Origin: Porphyrobacter sp. SLTP
GTDB taxonomy: Bacteria; Pseudomonadota; Alphaproteobacteria; Sphingomonadales; Sphingomonadaceae
Direction: 5' to 3'
Assembly (NCBI RefSeq): GCF_009905735.1
Contig: NZ_JAAALE010000003.1
Span: 1-64,000, forward strand
DNA length: 64,000 bases
Position numbers and translations under genes: made by a program. Shown here piece after piece: positions 22,994 to 31,094 of this stretch (within the stretch, counting starts at the first letter, position 1; every line of letters begins with the position of its first letter). The notes under the pieces were generated by a model, which saw nothing but the letters and a program-made list of their open reading frames with translations, ran no database searches and was not told the origin of the DNA.

Positions 22994-23787
22994 CGAAACG
23001 CCTGATCTCGCTTGCCGCCGGGATCATGCCCGAAGCGACCCCGGCGCAGCTGATCGAAGCCGCTGCCGCCAGCGATTTCGACTTCGGCGGGATGTGGGCC
23101 GAACGCGAGACCTGGACCCCCGCCACCACCCGCGCGATCCGCGCACAGGCGAAGGATGCGGGAGTCGACCTGCTCGATCTGGAGGTCGCCTGGATCATGC
23201 CCGGAGCGCCCGATCCGTGGCTGACCGAACTGGTGCATATTGCCGCTGAAATCGGTGCCAGAAACCTCCTGTGCGTTTCCAGCGACCCCGACATGGCGGC
23301 CACCACCGCCAAGTTTCAGGCGATGGTTGACGCGGCCAAAGGCACCGGCGTGCGCGTCAATCTCGAATTCGGCATCTTTACCGAGGTGAAGACGATCCAC
23401 ATGGCCCGCGCCGTGCTGGAAGCGGTTGAGGGCGAGGCCAAGGGGCTGCTGGTCGATACGCTTCATTGGTCGCGCTCGGGCGGAACCGCCGAAGACCTCG
23501 CAGCGATCCCGCGCGAATGGCTGAGCTACTGCCAGCCCTGTGATGCGCCTGCGGAGGGGCCGGACCTCACCAGTTTCGACGCGATTGTCGATGATGCGAT
23601 CAACCGCAGGATGCCGCTGGGCCATGGCGGGCTGGCGCTTGGCGCGATGGTCGATGCATTGCCCGAACACTTGCCCATGGCGATTGAGGAGCGCTCAGCC
23701 GCGCTGCGCGATTCCTTCCCCGATCTCAATGAACGCGCCCGCGAATGCGCCCGCACCAGCCGCGCATGGCTTGATGCGAGGGGGTAA
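22990..23787 (+). CDS. Sugar phosphate isomerase/epimerase-like TIM barrel protein
   Basis: A 265-residue xylose-isomerase-like (AP endonuclease 2 superfamily) barrel. The GTG at 22990 overlaps the SDR stop as GTGA, the normal coupling in this operon. Longer readings start inside the SDR gene. Seen: IEAAAASDFDFGGMW, ARNLLCVSSDPD, VNLEFGIFTEV, and GLLVDTLHWSRSGG with candidate metal ligands Glu, Asp and His. The reaction is unknown. Clustering with a Rieske oxygenase suggests isomerisation or hydrolysis of a ring-cleavage product. Confidence 0.78.
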   Translation: MTKRLISLAAGIMPEATPAQLIEAAAASDFDFGGMWAERETWTPATTRAIRAQAKDAGVDLLDLEVAWIMPGAPDPWLTELVHIAAEIGARNLLCVSSDPDMAATTAKFQAMVDAAKGTGVRVNLEFGIFTEVKTIHMARAVLEAVEGEAKGLLVDTLHWSRSGGTAEDLAAIPREWLSYCQPCDAPAEGPDLTSFDAIVDDAINRRMPLGHGGLALGAMVDALPEHLPMAIEERSAALRDSFPDLNERARECARTSRAWLDARG

Positions 23788-23790
23788 CGC

Positions 23791-24153
23791 TCAGACCAGC
23801 GCGTTGACGGCGCTCATGAAGGGCCCGATCGAGACTGGCTTGGACAGATAGCCCTCCGCGCCCGCCGCACGAATCCGCTCCTCGTCGCCCTTCGCGGCAA
23901 AGGCTGTCACCGCCAGCACCGGAATGCCCGCAAGCCTGCGATCACGCTTGGCCGCTTCGATCAGATCGACGCCGGAAATGCCGCCAAGCTGGATGTCCAT
24001 GATGATGAGATCGGGCGAAGTATCGCGCGCGGTTTGCAGCACCAGATTGCCGTCGGCCACTGGCTCGACCTCGAAGCCGTTGGCGCGCAAGACGTCACAG
24101 AACAATTTCCTGTTGAGGTCATTATCCTCGACAACCATGATCCGCTTTGTCAC
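23791..24153 (-). CDS. divK: DivK-type single-domain response regulator
   Basis: A 120-residue receiver domain without output domain. The phosphoacceptor is Asp53 in LIIMDIQL, the acidic pocket is Glu9-Asp10, and the switch residues Thr in AVTAFA and Lys105 in YLSKPVS are present. Length and sequence match DivK, which in alphaproteobacteria links the PleC/DivJ kinases to CckA-CtrA cell-cycle control. It is divergent from the DUF3572 gene with a 14-base palindrome between them. It ends 3 bases from the stop of the convergent isomerase-like gene. Confidence 0.88.
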   Translation of the reverse strand: MTKRIMVVEDNDLNRKLFCDVLRANGFEVEPVADGNLVLQTARDTSPDLIIMDIQLGGISGVDLIEAAKRDRRLAGIPVLAVTAFAAKGDEERIRAAGAEGYLSKPVSIGPFMSAVNALV

Positions 24154-24185
24154 TGCTCGCCCCGCATTCGCCCGCTGTAAGACTA

Positions 24186-24199
24186 CCTTTACCTAAAGG
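24186..24199. promoter_or_regulatory. 14-base palindrome in the divK upstream region
   Basis: CCTTTACCTAAAGG is a perfect inverted repeat (6-base arms, 2-base centre), 33 bases upstream of the divK ATG and 47 bases upstream of the divergent DUF3572 ATG. It could be an operator for a dimeric regulator or part of the divK 5' leader. No known consensus fits well. Confidence 0.4.
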
Positions 24200-24246
24200 A
24201 CAGGACAATCCCACCTCGCGCCCCATCCGAGCCAGTTAACCCGCAG

Positions 24247-24483
24247 ATGCTGGCGCTGGCGGCGCTGGGCTGGGTGCTGGAATGCGAGGACCGGGCGGCG
24301 CGCTACCTTGAATTGACCGGGCTTGATCCCGATTCTCTGCGGACAGGGCTGGGCGATCCGATGATCCTTGCCTCCGCACTCGAATTTCTCGCCAATCACG
24401 AACCCGATCTGATCCGCGCGGCCGAAGCTCTGGCTGTGACACCTGAGGAACTGGTCGCCGCCAAGGACGCTTTGCAATCATGA
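24247..24483 (+). CDS. DUF3572 family protein
   Basis: A 78-residue helical protein with LAALGWVLECEDRAARYLELTGL at the start, the hallmark of DUF3572, a small alphaproteobacterial family of unknown function commonly found beside divK. No in-frame ATG, GTG or TTG exists upstream after the last stop, so the ATG at 24247 is the only good start although its ribosome binding site is weak. The stop overlaps the HAD gene by 4 bases, making it the first gene of a five-gene operon. Confidence 0.82.
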   Translation: MLALAALGWVLECEDRAARYLELTGLDPDSLRTGLGDPMILASALEFLANHEPDLIRAAEALAVTPEELVAAKDALQS

Positions 24484-25109
24484 CCCGCCCCCTCATCATC
24501 TCCGATTGCGACGAAGTGCTGCTGCACATGGTCGCCCCGTTCAAGGACTGGCTGGAGGCATCGCAGGGCGTCAGCTTCAACCTCGAGGGCCACAATTTCG
24601 CTGAGGCTTTGCGCTGGCAGGCAAGCGGCGAAGTGCTGGCTCCGCCCGATATCTGGAAGATGCTACGCAGCTTCTTCGATAACGAAATGGACTCGCAAAA
24701 GCCGATCGCGGGCGCGGTTGAGGGGATCAACACCCTCGCCGAAAAGGCCGATATCGTGATCCTGACCAATCTGGTCGATGCCCACCGCGATGCGCGCGCG
24801 GCGCAGCTCGCCAAGGTCGGGATCAACGCCCGCGTCTTCACCAATCAGGGCCCCAAAGGTCCGGCGCTGAAGGCGATCATTGATGAATATGCGCCCACCC
24901 GCGCGCTGTTCATCGACGATCTGGCGCAGCACCATGCCTCGGTCGCCGAGATCACGCCCCATGTCACCCGGTTGCACCTGTGCGGTGAGCCGATGATTGC
25001 CCATGCGATTGATTGCGCGCACAAATCAGGCCACGCCGAAGCCCGGATTGACCGCTGGGACGAGGCCCTGCCGTGGCTACTGGATCGACTGGAGGATACA
25101 ACGACATGA
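24480..25109 (+). CDS. HAD family hydrolase
   Basis: A 209-residue haloacid-dehalogenase-superfamily phosphatase candidate. Motif I has the Asp nucleophile and general acid as Asp9 and Asp11 (IISDCDEVLL). Motif II is the Thr in IVILTNL, and the motif IV acidic pair is in ALFIDDLAQH. It overlaps its neighbours by 4 bases on both sides (ATGA). The substrate is unknown. The operon partner GDPD suggests phosphate-ester metabolism. Confidence 0.85.
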   Translation: MTRPLIISDCDEVLLHMVAPFKDWLEASQGVSFNLEGHNFAEALRWQASGEVLAPPDIWKMLRSFFDNEMDSQKPIAGAVEGINTLAEKADIVILTNLVDAHRDARAAQLAKVGINARVFTNQGPKGPALKAIIDEYAPTRALFIDDLAQHHASVAEITPHVTRLHLCGEPMIAHAIDCAHKSGHAEARIDRWDEALPWLLDRLEDTTT

Positions 25110-25564
25110 CAACCACCCGCGCACGCCTTGCCGAACTCGGCATCACTTTGCCCAAAGCCGCAGCCCCTGTTGCCAGCTATGTGCCGGTGGTGGTGCATGG
25201 CGGCATGGCCTATGTTTCGGGCCAGCTGCCATTTGTCGATGGGGTGGTGGTCAAGGGCCGGTTGGGTGACGATGTCAGCGTTGCCGATGGTCAGGCCGCC
25301 GCGCGTGCCTGTGCCTTGATGATCATCGCCCAGCTGGAAGCGGCTGGCCTGCTTGAGCAGGTCGAGCGGGTCGTCAAGCTGGGTGCCTTCATCAATTGCA
25401 CCGCCGATTTCACCGATCAGCCCGAAGTCGCCAATGGCGCGTCGGATCTGATGGAGCAGGTGTTCGGCGGCGCCGGGCAGCACGCCCGTGCAGCTGTCGG
25501 CGTTCCCGCTCTGCCGCGCGGCGCGGCGGTTGAGGTTGATGCGGTTATCGCCCTCAAGGCATGA
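25106..25564 (+). CDS. RidA family protein (enamine/imine deaminase type)
   Basis: A 152-residue YjgF/YER057c/UK114-fold protein. Seen: VVVHGGMAYVSGQLPFVDG, the helix with ARACALMIIAQLEA, VKLGAFINC, and the C-terminal region GVPALPRGAAVEVDAV that includes the conserved Arg. RidA proteins hydrolyse reactive enamines from PLP enzymes. This one belongs to the longer subgroup with an N-terminal extension (RLAELGITLPKAAAPVA). It is coupled by 4-base overlaps within the operon. Confidence 0.87.
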   Translation: MTTTRARLAELGITLPKAAAPVASYVPVVVHGGMAYVSGQLPFVDGVVVKGRLGDDVSVADGQAAARACALMIIAQLEAAGLLEQVERVVKLGAFINCTADFTDQPEVANGASDLMEQVFGGAGQHARAAVGVPALPRGAAVEVDAVIALKA

Positions 25565-26289
25565 CAGCAAGGCGCGCTCCCGAATGGCTGACCGCGTGGG
25601 AATATGCCCACCGCGGGCTGCACGGGGACGGCGTGCCGGAGAACGCGCTGGCGGCGGCGCAGGGCGCAATTGCGGCAAGGCTGGGGATCGAGTGCGATAT
25701 CCAGATGTCGGCCGACCATGTGCCGATGGTGTTCCACGATTGGGAGCTTGCCCGGCTCACCTACACGGACGGCATGGTCGCCAGCCGCACGGCTGACGCG
25801 CTTGAAGCGCTGAGCCTGCTCGGCACCGATCAGCATCCCGTGCGGCTGGCGACGTTTCTCGCAGTCATAGCGGGCCGCGTGCCCCTGCTGATCGAGATCA
25901 AATCGAAGCGCGGTCATGATGTCGACGGGACCTGTGTCTCTGTTGCCCGGCTGCTGGAATCCTATGCCGGGCCGGTGGCGGTCATGAGCTTCGATCCGCG
26001 CGTAGCCCGCTGGTTTCGCAAGCGCGCACCGCAAATCTGCGCCGGACTTGTCATGCGTGAGGACGAGCGCGGCGAGACGCAGACACCCTGGCGGCGCAAG
26101 CTGGCGCTGCGAATCGCGCAGCCCGATTTCCTCGCCTATCATATCAACGCCCTGCCGAGCCGCTGGGTGGCCGATCTGCGCGCGGGCGGACTGCCCGTGC
26201 TCACTTGGACCGTCAATTCCCCCGAAACGCGCGCGGCGGGCCTTGTCCATGCTGATGCGTTGATCGCCGAAGGGGCGGGGCTGGCGTGA
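25561..26289 (+). CDS. Glycerophosphodiester phosphodiesterase
   Basis: A 242-residue GDPD-fold enzyme. Catalytic HRG at 17-19 (AHRGLHGDGVPEN), metal ligands Glu44 and Asp46 (ECDIQMS), and second His59 (VFHDWEL) are all present. Later LLIEIKSK and LTWTVNS match strands 5 and 8 of the barrel. It hydrolyses glycerophosphodiesters to glycerol-3-phosphate. No signal peptide is visible, so it is probably cytoplasmic. It overlaps its neighbours by 4 bases. Confidence 0.9.
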   Translation: MTARRAPEWLTAWEYAHRGLHGDGVPENALAAAQGAIAARLGIECDIQMSADHVPMVFHDWELARLTYTDGMVASRTADALEALSLLGTDQHPVRLATFLAVIAGRVPLLIEIKSKRGHDVDGTCVSVARLLESYAGPVAVMSFDPRVARWFRKRAPQICAGLVMREDERGETQTPWRRKLALRIAQPDFLAYHINALPSRWVADLRAGGLPVLTWTVNSPETRAAGLVHADALIAEGAGLA

Positions 26290-27425
26290 GCGACGCTGAA
26301 CTCACCGTCCGCATTGCATCGTCCGTCGGTAGCTTCGACCGCGCGGAATGGAACGCGCTGGGTGGGAACGACAATCCCTTCGTCAGCCACGAATTCCTGA
26401 CCGCGATGGAGGATTCCGGCAGCGTCGGCCCCGGCACCGGGTGGGAGCCTGCGCCGATTGCCATTACGGATGATACGGGCAGGCTGCTCGCCGCCATGCC
26501 GTCCTATGCCAAGGGGCACAGCCAGGGCGAATATGTGTTCGATCATGCCTGGGCGGACGCATGGCACCGGGCGGGTGGGCGCTATTACCCCAAACTCCAG
26601 ATCGCCGCGCCCTTTACCCCGGCGACCGGGCCGCGCTTGCTGCTGTCCGATCCGAGCCTCGCCCCGCATCTGCTGAAGGGGGCGGAGGCGGTGTGTCTCC
26701 AGAACACAATGTCCTCGGCCCACGCGACTTTCATCACGCCCGAACAATTGCCGCTGTTCGAGGAAGCGGGCTGGCTGCCGCGCGCGGATATCCAGTTCCA
26801 CTGGTTCAACCGGGGCTATGCCAGCTTCGATGACTTTCTCGCCGCCCTCTCATCGCGCAAACGCAAGGATTTGCGCAAGGAACGCGCAGCGGCAGTGGAA
26901 GGCCTGACGATCCGGCATTTCACCGGCGAGGAGATCACCGAGGCGCATTGGGACGCGTTCTGGATCTTCTATCAGGACACCGGCGCGCGCAAATGGGGTC
27001 AGCCCTACCTGACCCGCGAGGCGTTCAGCCTGCTGGGCCAGCGGATGGGCGACCGGATCATTCTGATCCTCGCCTATGACGGAGATGAAGCGATTGCCGG
27101 CGCGCTCAACTTCGCCGGGCGCGATGCGCTTTACGGGCGGTATTGGGGCTGCACCCGCGAGGTGCGCTTCCTGCATTTCGAGCTGTGCTACTACCAGGCG
27201 ATCGATATCGCGATTGCGCGCGGCTTGGCCTGCGTCGAGGCGGGCGCGCAAGGCGGACACAAGTTGGCGCGCGGGTATGAGCCGGTGCAGACACTATCGG
27301 CCCACTGGATCGCCGATCCCGGCTTCCGCAGCGCGGTCGCCGACTTCCTCAAACGCGAGCGGGCAGGCGTGGCGAGCGATCAGCTCTACCTCGGCAGTCG
27401 CACGCCGTTCAGGAAGGGTGACTAA
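26286..27425 (+). CDS. FemAB-like / DUF482 GNAT-fold protein
   Basis: A 379-residue protein of the DUF482 (peptidogalycan biosysnthesis-like, GNAT) family. Seen: NPFVSHEFLTAMEDSGSVGPGTGW near the start, RKRKDLRKERAA in the middle, and C-terminal VEAGAQGGHKLARGYEP with HWI, which is characteristic. It starts with GTG overlapping the GDPD stop and closes the DUF3572-HAD-RidA-GDPD operon. The acyl acceptor is unknown. Confidence 0.85.
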   Translation: MSDAELTVRIASSVGSFDRAEWNALGGNDNPFVSHEFLTAMEDSGSVGPGTGWEPAPIAITDDTGRLLAAMPSYAKGHSQGEYVFDHAWADAWHRAGGRYYPKLQIAAPFTPATGPRLLLSDPSLAPHLLKGAEAVCLQNTMSSAHATFITPEQLPLFEEAGWLPRADIQFHWFNRGYASFDDFLAALSSRKRKDLRKERAAAVEGLTIRHFTGEEITEAHWDAFWIFYQDTGARKWGQPYLTREAFSLLGQRMGDRIILILAYDGDEAIAGALNFAGRDALYGRYWGCTREVRFLHFELCYYQAIDIAIARGLACVEAGAQGGHKLARGYEPVQTLSAHWIADPGFRSAVADFLKRERAGVASDQLYLGSRTPFRKGD

Positions 27426-27431
27426 CCCGCC

Positions 27432-27776
27432 TTACGCAGCGCGCTGGCGACCTTCGGCAAGCCACTGGCGCGCGCGGCGCTGGGCTTCGGCGATTTCGCG
27501 TGCGGTCATCTCGTCGGAGATGTCGGCGCGGCAATGGGCGGCATCTTCATGTCCGCGTGCAGCGGCCAGATTGAACCACTTGTGCGCCTCGATCAGATCG
27601 CAGGTCGCGCCATTGCTGCCGGTCGAGAAGGCCACGCCCAGATCGAAGCAGGCCCCCACTTGACCCTGGCTCGCCGCAGCCAGCCATGCGCCCAGCATGG
27701 TCTCGCTCGCATTGTCTGCTTTCCGCTGCGCTTCGTCACTCCGTGGAGTCTTCGCGCTGATTGCGATGATTGTCAT
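27432..27776 (-). CDS. Sel1-repeat (TPR-like) small protein
   Basis: A 114-residue protein with one to two Sel1-like repeats: GACFDLGVAFSTGSNGATCD, then DLIEAHKWFNLAAARGHEDA. The C-terminal helix ends in ARQWLAEGRQ. I used the ATG at 27776. A GTG 21 bases upstream is possible. Sel1 repeats mediate protein contacts. The gene is convergent with the FemAB-like gene (6-base gap). Confidence 0.8.
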   Translation of the reverse strand: MTIIAISAKTPRSDEAQRKADNASETMLGAWLAAASQGQVGACFDLGVAFSTGSNGATCDLIEAHKWFNLAAARGHEDAAHCRADISDEMTAREIAEAQRRARQWLAEGRQRAA

Positions 27777-28051
27777 GATTTGGTCCCCGTCAGTCACCAG
27801 ATCGCCCCCAAGCGACCTTCCGTGAGACCAGAAGTGCGGCTGTTATGGTCAAAAATTAGTTAACGCCGCTTGCACTTTGTCGCGGCACGGCTTTTGCCCC
27901 CACTTCATTCCCAAACCCGCTTGTGCGGTCTCGGGGCCTTGCCTATAGGGCGCGCATTGCTTCAGCTTGCTGGGACCAAGTGAGCCAATGAAAAAATTCA
28001 GGTGTCAGGACGCGATGGTCTTCCCAGCGGCTCACGGGATGAGAGAGCTTG

Positions 28052-28510
28052 ATGCCAACCACCGCGTCTGACGACATCGATGTCCTCGAAAAGGCCAAGC
28101 GCCTTCTGGCTCCGGACTACGTCCCGAGCGAGGACGAGGAATACATGAACGACCGCCAGCAGGCCTATTTCCGGATGCTGCTGCTCGAATGGAAACGTTC
28201 CATCCACTCCGCCGCCGGGCAAACGCTGCAATCCTTGCAGGATGGCCCGATCCGCGAAGCCGACCTCACCGACCGCGCCTCGAGCGAAACCGACTGGGGC
28301 ATCGAACTGCGCACGCGTGACCGTCAGCGCAAGCTGGTCGCCAAGATCGACTCCGCGCTGCGTCGGATCGACTCGGGCGAGTATGGCTATTGCGAAGTCA
28401 CCGGCGATCCAATCGGTCTGCGCCGGTTGATCGCCCGGCCGGTCGCGACCATGACGGTCGAGGCGCAGGAAGCGCACGAGCGGCGCGAAAAGATCTCGCG
28501 CGACGATTGA
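28052..28510 (+). CDS. dksA: DksA-type RNA polymerase-binding regulator
   Basis: A 152-residue DksA/TraR protein that enters the RNA polymerase secondary channel and acts with ppGpp. Seen: long coiled-coil N-terminal helices with MNDRQQAYFRMLLLEWK, the acidic tip region, then DRASSETDWGIELRTRDRQRKL. The C-terminal zinc-finger region is degenerate: only one Cys (YGYCEVTGDPI) remains, as I recall for alphaproteobacterial DksA. ATG at 28052 follows GAGAGAG. The 275 bases upstream hold a short overlapping frame (27988-28071) but no clear promoter. Confidence 0.9.
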   Translation: MPTTASDDIDVLEKAKRLLAPDYVPSEDEEYMNDRQQAYFRMLLLEWKRSIHSAAGQTLQSLQDGPIREADLTDRASSETDWGIELRTRDRQRKLVAKIDSALRRIDSGEYGYCEVTGDPIGLRRLIARPVATMTVEAQEAHERREKISRDD

Positions 28511-28583
28511 GCGGTAATCTCCCTTCAGCACCCTGTGCCGCGTTGGGACGCGTCCGCACAAGTTACGGTACTTAGGGCAGAAA

Positions 28584-28599
28584 TTTACCTCGCGTTAAC
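28584..28599. promoter_or_regulatory. CtrA-like box upstream of the PilZ gene
   Basis: TTTA-N7-TTAAC (28584-28587 and 28595-28599) differs by one base from the alphaproteobacterial CtrA consensus TTAA-N7-TTAAC. It lies about 100 bases before the PilZ protein start. Single near-matches of this length occur by chance, so this is only a candidate. Confidence 0.35.
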
Positions 28600-28699
28600 T
28601 GTGAATGCCGCACCAGCAGTGGCGCATTGTGGCGTGCCGGCTTAGGCTGCGTCATCTGATCTGCTTGATTGATATTCCGCTGAGGAGGCGATCCTTGAG

Positions 28700-29077
28700 A
28701 TGACAGGAGTTGAGACACGCAGTGTCGCACGCGACAGCCTGTTTTTGCTGGCCGAAATTCGGGTCGAGCAAAGCGCGGAGACCCACCGTGCACGGGTGCG
28801 CAATCTTTCGGATGGCGGGATGATGGGCGAAGGCCAGCTGCGCGTTCAGCGCGGGCACCGCGTCGTGGTCGAGCTGCGCAATATCGGCGCGGTGAACGGC
28901 ACCGTCGCCTGGGTGCAGGACAACCGCTTCGGCGTCGCATTCGATGAGGAAATCGATTCCCAGAAGGCGCGCCGTCCGCTCCAGACCACCGAAGGTCACG
29001 AAGCCGCCATCGTCAAGCCGCTGTGGAGCCACCGCGCCCCGCCGCCGCCCGCGCCGAGCACGCTGCGCAAGATCTGA
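28700..29077 (+). CDS. PilZ domain protein (candidate c-di-GMP receptor)
   Basis: A 125-residue protein with a single PilZ domain. The c-di-GMP motif RxxxR is Arg7-x3-Arg11, and the second motif (D/N)xSxxG is Asn35-Leu-Ser37-x2-Gly40 (RNLSDGG). Both are intact. The C-terminal ~20 residues are Pro/Ala-rich and probably disordered. GAGGAGG lies 11 bases upstream of the ATG. It is probably a small adaptor that senses c-di-GMP. Confidence 0.87.
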   Translation: MTGVETRSVARDSLFLLAEIRVEQSAETHRARVRNLSDGGMMGEGQLRVQRGHRVVVELRNIGAVNGTVAWVQDNRFGVAFDEEIDSQKARRPLQTTEGHEAAIVKPLWSHRAPPPPAPSTLRKI

Positions 29078-29154
29078 GCGCAGTGCGGGCTTTGCCCGGC
29101 TGCCTCTTCCACCACAAGCTGACCGCCGCGTTGCAACCTGCTAGGCAGACTGCG

Positions 29155-30618
29155 ATGCGATTCTGGTTTCCTCTGATGGCCGCCTTGGCGACATGGTCCT
29201 GCGGCCCGGCTGGTGGTGGCGGCCCTGTCACAGTCGCGGTGATCGGCGCGCCCGACGACCCGTTCGAACAAGGCGTGCGCCTTTCCCCAGCCGCGCAGCA
29301 CATGCGCGCTGCCACTCGCGAAGGGCTGGTCGCGCTTGATCCGGTGGGTCAGGTGGTCCCGGCCATCGCGGAACGCTGGATCGTGACCGAGGACGGCCTC
29401 AGCTACATCTTCCGCCTGCGCGACAGCACCTGGCCGGGCGGTGACGAGATCACCGCGGCTGATGTCCGCGAACAATTGCGCGCCGGGCTCGTCCGGCTGC
29501 GCGGCACTTCGCTGGGGCTCGATCTGGCCAAGGTGCGCGACATCCGGGCGATGACCGGGCGGGTGATCGAAGTGCGGCTCTCCTCGCCCATGCCCGATTT
29601 CCTGCGCCTGCTGGCGCAGCCCGAACTCGGGCTGGTGCGGGGCGGCAGCGGGGCAGGGCCGATGGCGATGTCGCGTGAGGAGGGTACCGCCATCGCCCGG
29701 CTCACGGCGCTTCCGCCCGAATCCCGCGGCCTGCCCGCGCGCGAGGATTGGGAAGACATCGCCCGCCCGGTCGAGGTGCGGGCGCTTTCGGCGCGCGATG
29801 CCGTGGCGGCGTTTGCGGGCGGTGATGTTGATCTGGTGCTTGGCGGCACGTTGGTCGATTTTCCGCTGGCCGAAGTCGGGCCGCTCTCGCGCGGGACGAT
29901 CCAGGTTGATCCGGCGCTTGGCCTGCTGGGACTGGTGGTGCGGCGTGAGACCGGGTTCCTCGCCGATCCCGCCCGGCGCGAAGCCCTGTCGATGGCGATT
30001 GACCGGACGGCGCTGATCCGCAGCTTCGGGCTGGCTGGCTGGCGCGAAAGCAGCTGGGTGGTGCCCGCAGAGATCTTCACCGACGCGCCCTATCCCGAAG
30101 ATCGCTGGAACGGGGCTTCGATTGAGGCGCGCCGCCGCGCGGCCGCTGCGCGGGTCAGCGCTTGGGCCGGGCCCGGGCGTGAAGCAACCGTGCGCATCGC
30201 CTTGCCGTCTGGGCCGGGGGGCGATCTCCTGCTGCGGGAATTGGCATCGGCCTGGGGCGAGATTGGCGTCACCGTGCGCCGGGCCGGCAAGGGCGAGGCC
30301 GCCGACCTCGAGCTGCGCGACACGCTGGCGCGCTACACCTCGGCCCGCTGGTATCTCAACCAGTTCAACTGCGGTCTCAATGCGGGCCTTTGCGCACCCA
30401 AGGCCGACGAGCTTGTGCGCCAGTCTTTGACCGAGCGTGATGCCGCTGCGCGCGAACAGTTGCTCATCGAAGCCCATGCGGCGCTCGTCGAACGCGAAGT
30501 CTACATCCCGCTCGGCGCGCCCGTGCGCTGGTCGCTGGTGCGCGGCACAATCCGCAATTACCTGCCCAACGTGTGGGGCATGCACCCCTTGTTCCCGCTG
30601 TCAGAGCCCACCACCTAA
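29155..30618 (+). CDS. ABC-type peptide/nickel-binding family 5 lipoprotein, orphan
   Basis: A 487-residue solute-binding protein (SBP_bac_5). The ATG at 29155 opens a signal sequence with a possible lipobox LATWSC (Cys16), although Trp at -2 is unusual. Family features: GLVALDPVGQVVPAIAERW, GLSYIFRLRDSTWPGGDEITAADV, ALSMAIDRTALI, and the C-terminal YIPLGAPVRWSLVR. No permease or ATPase genes are adjacent, so it may serve a distant transporter. The fold assignment is secure and the ligand is unknown. The next gene follows after 5 bases. Confidence 0.85.
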   Translation: MRFWFPLMAALATWSCGPAGGGGPVTVAVIGAPDDPFEQGVRLSPAAQHMRAATREGLVALDPVGQVVPAIAERWIVTEDGLSYIFRLRDSTWPGGDEITAADVREQLRAGLVRLRGTSLGLDLAKVRDIRAMTGRVIEVRLSSPMPDFLRLLAQPELGLVRGGSGAGPMAMSREEGTAIARLTALPPESRGLPAREDWEDIARPVEVRALSARDAVAAFAGGDVDLVLGGTLVDFPLAEVGPLSRGTIQVDPALGLLGLVVRRETGFLADPARREALSMAIDRTALIRSFGLAGWRESSWVVPAEIFTDAPYPEDRWNGASIEARRRAAAARVSAWAGPGREATVRIALPSGPGGDLLLRELASAWGEIGVTVRRAGKGEAADLELRDTLARYTSARWYLNQFNCGLNAGLCAPKADELVRQSLTERDAAAREQLLIEAHAALVEREVYIPLGAPVRWSLVRGTIRNYLPNVWGMHPLFPLSEPTT

Positions 30619-30623
30619 GGGGC

Positions 30624-31052
30624 ATGGCAATAGATCAGCCCCGCCGCCCCGAGCCGATGACCTTCACGCTGCCCACCGGCACCGATCCCGCATCGGTGCG
30701 CGCGCGGGTGGTGGCGATGGAAAAGCTGCTCGAACGCAGTTTCACCATCCCCGGCGTCAACATGCCGGTCGGGCTGGATGCGCTGATCGGTCTGGTGCCG
30801 GTGCTCGGCGAGATCGTGACCACCGCGATGGGCGCCTATATCATCTGGGAAGCGCGCAATCTTGGCCTGTCCAAGTGGAAGCTGGCGCGGATGGGCGCGA
30901 ACGTGTTGTTCGACACCGCGATTGGCGCAATCCCGCTGGTGGGCGATGCGGTGGACCTTGTGTTCCGGTCGAACACCAAGAACCTCAGGATCATCCTCAA
31001 GCACATCGACAAGCACCACCCGGAAACACGGGTGATCGAGGCGCGGATCTAG
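30624..31052 (+). CDS. DUF4112 membrane protein
   Basis: A 142-residue protein with the DUF4112 pattern: FTIPGVNMPVGLDALIGLVPVLGE, then a hydrophobic span (IVTTAMGAYIIWEA), and a second NVLFDTAIGAIPLVGDAVDLVF. Two membrane-associated helical hairpins with internal sequence symmetry (GLDALIGLVPVLGE versus IGAIPLVGDAVD) are visible. The ATG at 30624 follows AAGGGGC and lies 5 bases after the lipoprotein stop. Function unknown. Confidence 0.82.
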   Translation: MAIDQPRRPEPMTFTLPTGTDPASVRARVVAMEKLLERSFTIPGVNMPVGLDALIGLVPVLGEIVTTAMGAYIIWEARNLGLSKWKLARMGANVLFDTAIGAIPLVGDAVDLVFRSNTKNLRIILKHIDKHHPETRVIEARI

Positions 31053-31094
31053 CGGGAGTTCCCTCAGGGCAACGGGCGCGCTAGGAGCGCAGCC

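Noticed and set aside
28996..30585. 529-codon minus-strand frame opposite the solute-binding protein
   Set aside because: Shadow frame without recognisable domains. The plus strand encodes a clear family 5 binding protein.
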